Assembly: GCA_964599655.1 (NCBI GenBank)
Contig: CAZRGV010000196.1
Location: forward strand, 1-9,244
Length of the DNA: 9,244 nucleotides
Direction of reading: 5' to 3'
Source: CAZRGV01 sp964599655
GTDB lineage: Bacteria; Planctomycetota; Planctomycetia; Isosphaerales; Isosphaeraceae
A program made the position numbers and the translations under genes. The notes beneath the pieces were generated by a model that searched no databases, was not told the origin of the DNA, and saw nothing but the letters and a program-made list of their open reading frames with translations. Below are positions 6,289 to 9,244 of the stretch, one piece after another (the stretch's first letter is position 1; each line of letters begins with the position of its first letter).

Positions 6289-6328
6289 GATCGGTGGTCC
6301 TTCGTGGGGTGGGCACGGCCCACCGATC
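6289..6328 (+). terminator. Stem-loop after the ATPase gene, possible terminator
   Basis: GATCGGTGG (6289-6297) and CCACCGATC (6320-6328) are perfect 9-base complements 15 bases after the ATPase stop codon. No T-run follows. The right arm is shared with the repeat element at 6307-6366, so the two foldings exclude each other. Confidence 0.4.
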
Positions 6329-6366
6329 TCCTAGTGTCGCAAGGGGTTTGGTGGGCCGTCCCACCC
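6307..6366. repeat. Large imperfect palindrome built of GGTGGGC/GCCCACC units
   Basis: The left arm GGGTGGGCACGGCCCACC (6307-6324) is the reverse complement of the right arm GGTGGGCCGTCCCACCC (6350-6366) except for one missing base. The arms are separated by 25 bases. Each arm is itself a hairpin: GGTGGGC-ACG-GCCCACC in the left arm and GGTGGG-CCGT-CCCACC in the right. This is the layout of a REP/BIME-like or MITE-like intergenic element. It lies between two convergent genes and could also terminate transcription both ways. Confidence 0.6.
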
Positions 6367-6398
6367 TGCGGGAAGCGCGGTTTCGGGCGAGGCACGTC

Positions 6399-6527
6399 TC
6401 AGGTCAGGGCCCACCAGACCATCAGCCCCAGGGCGACCATTCCGGCGATGACCCAGAGGATCGTGCGGATGAGAAGCCGGTAGCTCATCTCGCGGTCGTG
6501 GTGGGAATGATCGTGGTGCGTTTCCAT
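6399..6527 (-). CDS. 42-residue His-rich single-span membrane microprotein, function unknown
   Basis: The product starts METHHDHSHHDREMSYR and continues with a hydrophobic helix at about residues 22-41 (ILWVIAGMVALGLMVWWAL), ending in Thr before TGA. Five histidines and two aspartates among residues 4-11 could bind a metal ion on the side where the N-terminus lies. The ATG at 6527 is preceded by AAAGGGA with an 8-base spacer, the same spacing as at the neighbouring genes. A charged head, a single membrane span and a good ribosome site together make a real gene likely, though it is short enough to be missed by standard gene callers. It lies 365 bases downstream of carB on the same strand and is convergent with the ATPase gene. 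I do not recognise a family. A small subunit of a membrane oxidase or a metal-linked membrane peptide is possible but unsupported. Confidence 0.68.
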   Translation of the reverse strand: METHHDHSHHDREMSYRLLIRTILWVIAGMVALGLMVWWALT

Positions 6528-6535
6528 CGCGCGTG

Positions 6536-6542
6536 TCCCTTT
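6536..6542 (-). promoter_or_regulatory. Ribosome binding site of the microprotein gene
   Basis: On the minus strand AAAGGGA precedes the ATG by 8 bases. This is the main sequence support, besides protein composition, for treating the 42-codon frame as translated. Confidence 0.6.
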
Positions 6543-6630
6543 CCGACAGACCTCGCCATGCCCCGCGCTTCAACGTCGAGCGGCGGGTTCCGACCCACCT
6601 TGAGATCTTAACAGATTTTGTACTCGTCCT

Positions 6631-6717
6631 GGACATGCCTGCGGCACGGTCCTGGAACGGAATCCGTTCCAAGATTCGCCGCAAGCCGGCAAGGCGGCCC
6701 ACCAGGGACTCCTTGCG
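6631..6717. other. Series of three adjacent stem-loops, possible structured RNA
   Basis: GGAC/GTCC with inner TGCC/GGCA (6631-6652) is directly followed by the perfect hairpin TGGAACGG-AAT-CCGTTCCA (6653-6671). CGCAAG/CTTGCG (6680-6685 with 6712-6717) comes after. The first two have no bases between them and could stack. The block sits beside the AT-rich patch at 6600-6625. GC-rich DNA forms short stems easily, so only the middle hairpin is strong by itself. Confidence 0.35.
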
Positions 6718-6800
6718 TCGTCCGTTGGCCATTCGCCGCGCGGGAAACCGGATCATGCGACCGCCTGTTCACGACCTCAAACAGGGCGAGCGACGCCGCG

Positions 6801-6859
6801 CCGTGTTCCACGGAATCGCCCGGAACCGCCGTCTTCCGGAGGGTGGGCGATGCCCCCTC
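6801..6859 (-). terminator. Stem-loop cluster downstream of carB, possible terminator
   Basis: Read from carB on the minus strand, three stem-loops follow the stop codon. The first, 6839-6859, has GAGG..GGGC pairing with GCCC..CCTC, a two-base bulge and a GAT loop. The second pairs CCGGAA with TTCCGG (6820-6839), and the third is CCGTG-TTC-CACGG (6801-6813). No T-run follows any of them. The first also contains the GGGTGGGC-N3-GCCC core seen at 6307-6321. Confidence 0.4.
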
Positions 6860-6891
6860 TTCGAGAATCGGTAAATTCCAATGATTGCGTA

Positions 6892-9244
<2,353 letters not shown>

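Larger units (their letters stand above)
6275..6891. other. 617-base gap: nested inverted repeats, one microprotein gene, stem-loops
   Basis: The only supported gene here is the 42-codon frame at 6399-6527. The left part (6289-6366) is a cluster of overlapping inverted repeats, positions 6600-6625 are AT-rich, and 6631-6717 and 6801-6859 contain series of stem-loops. Longer open frames on both strands cross these structures and lack ribosome binding sites or family features, so I do not call them. Confidence 0.5.

Noticed and set aside
5021..6364. 447-codon open frame on the minus strand
   Set aside because: It is antisense to the GspE/PilB-type ATPase, which has all core motifs, and it crosses the palindromic repeats at 6289-6366.
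6600..6625. Promoter for the microprotein or for a rightward transcript in the AT-rich patch
   Set aside because: TAAGAT on the minus strand resembles a -10 element, but no acceptable -35 lies 16-18 bases upstream, and the plus-strand alternatives are weaker. The patch is noted but not called.
6331..6756. 141-codon open frame on the minus strand covering the microprotein in another frame
   Set aside because: It lacks a good ribosome site, has an Arg/Pro-rich composition, and its C-terminus is simply a translation of the inverted-repeat element. The 42-codon frame inside it has a ribosome site and a membrane helix.

Overview
The window is GC-rich, with strong G/C third-position bias, compact bacterial genes and several untranslated gaps of 140-620 bases. 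Gene content and protein style (Arg/Pro-rich antisense frames, a Tat-exported beta-propeller with HFFGYYEKCPW, GGGTGGGC-type intergenic hairpins) suggest a planctomycete, probably Isosphaeraceae-like. This is inference from general familiarity, not a database match.

Layout from left to right. (1) 1-415, minus: N-terminal part of a siroheme-synthase-type precorrin-2 dehydrogenase, cut by the window edge. (2) 416-551: gap with one copy of a GC-rich hairpin motif and an 11-bp stem-loop. (3) 552-1358, minus: GNAT-family acetyltransferase. (4) 1359-1644: divergent intergenic region with two adjacent dyads. (5) 1645-2922, plus: Tat-signal beta-propeller protein of unknown function, followed by a good candidate intrinsic terminator. 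(6) 2923-3280: non-coding gap with a promoter-like sequence and stem-loops. (7) 3281-4357, minus: exported AmpD-like N-acetylmuramoyl-L-alanine amidase. (8) 4358-4771: divergent gap with a 12-bp perfect palindrome. (9) 4772-6274, plus: GspE/PilB-type secretion or pilus ATPase, starting at GTG. (10) 6275-6891: 617-base gap holding nested inverted repeats, a short His-rich single-span membrane protein gene (6399-6527, minus) and more stem-loops. (11) 6892-9244, minus: carB, the large subunit of carbamoyl-phosphate synthase, lacking its first ~300 codons because the window ends.

The genes do not form an operon. Strands alternate, gaps are large, and each gene serves a different process: tetrapyrrole synthesis, acetyl transfer, an exported propeller, cell-wall hydrolysis, secretion/pilus assembly, and pyrimidine/arginine precursor supply. 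I see no CRISPR array, tRNA, rRNA, transposase, defence system or biosynthetic cluster. I found no clear new multi-gene system. The most useful new items are the 42-residue His-rich membrane microprotein, the recurring intergenic hairpin element, the corrected GTG start and altered His box of the ATPase, and the missing expected aspartate in the siroheme enzyme.
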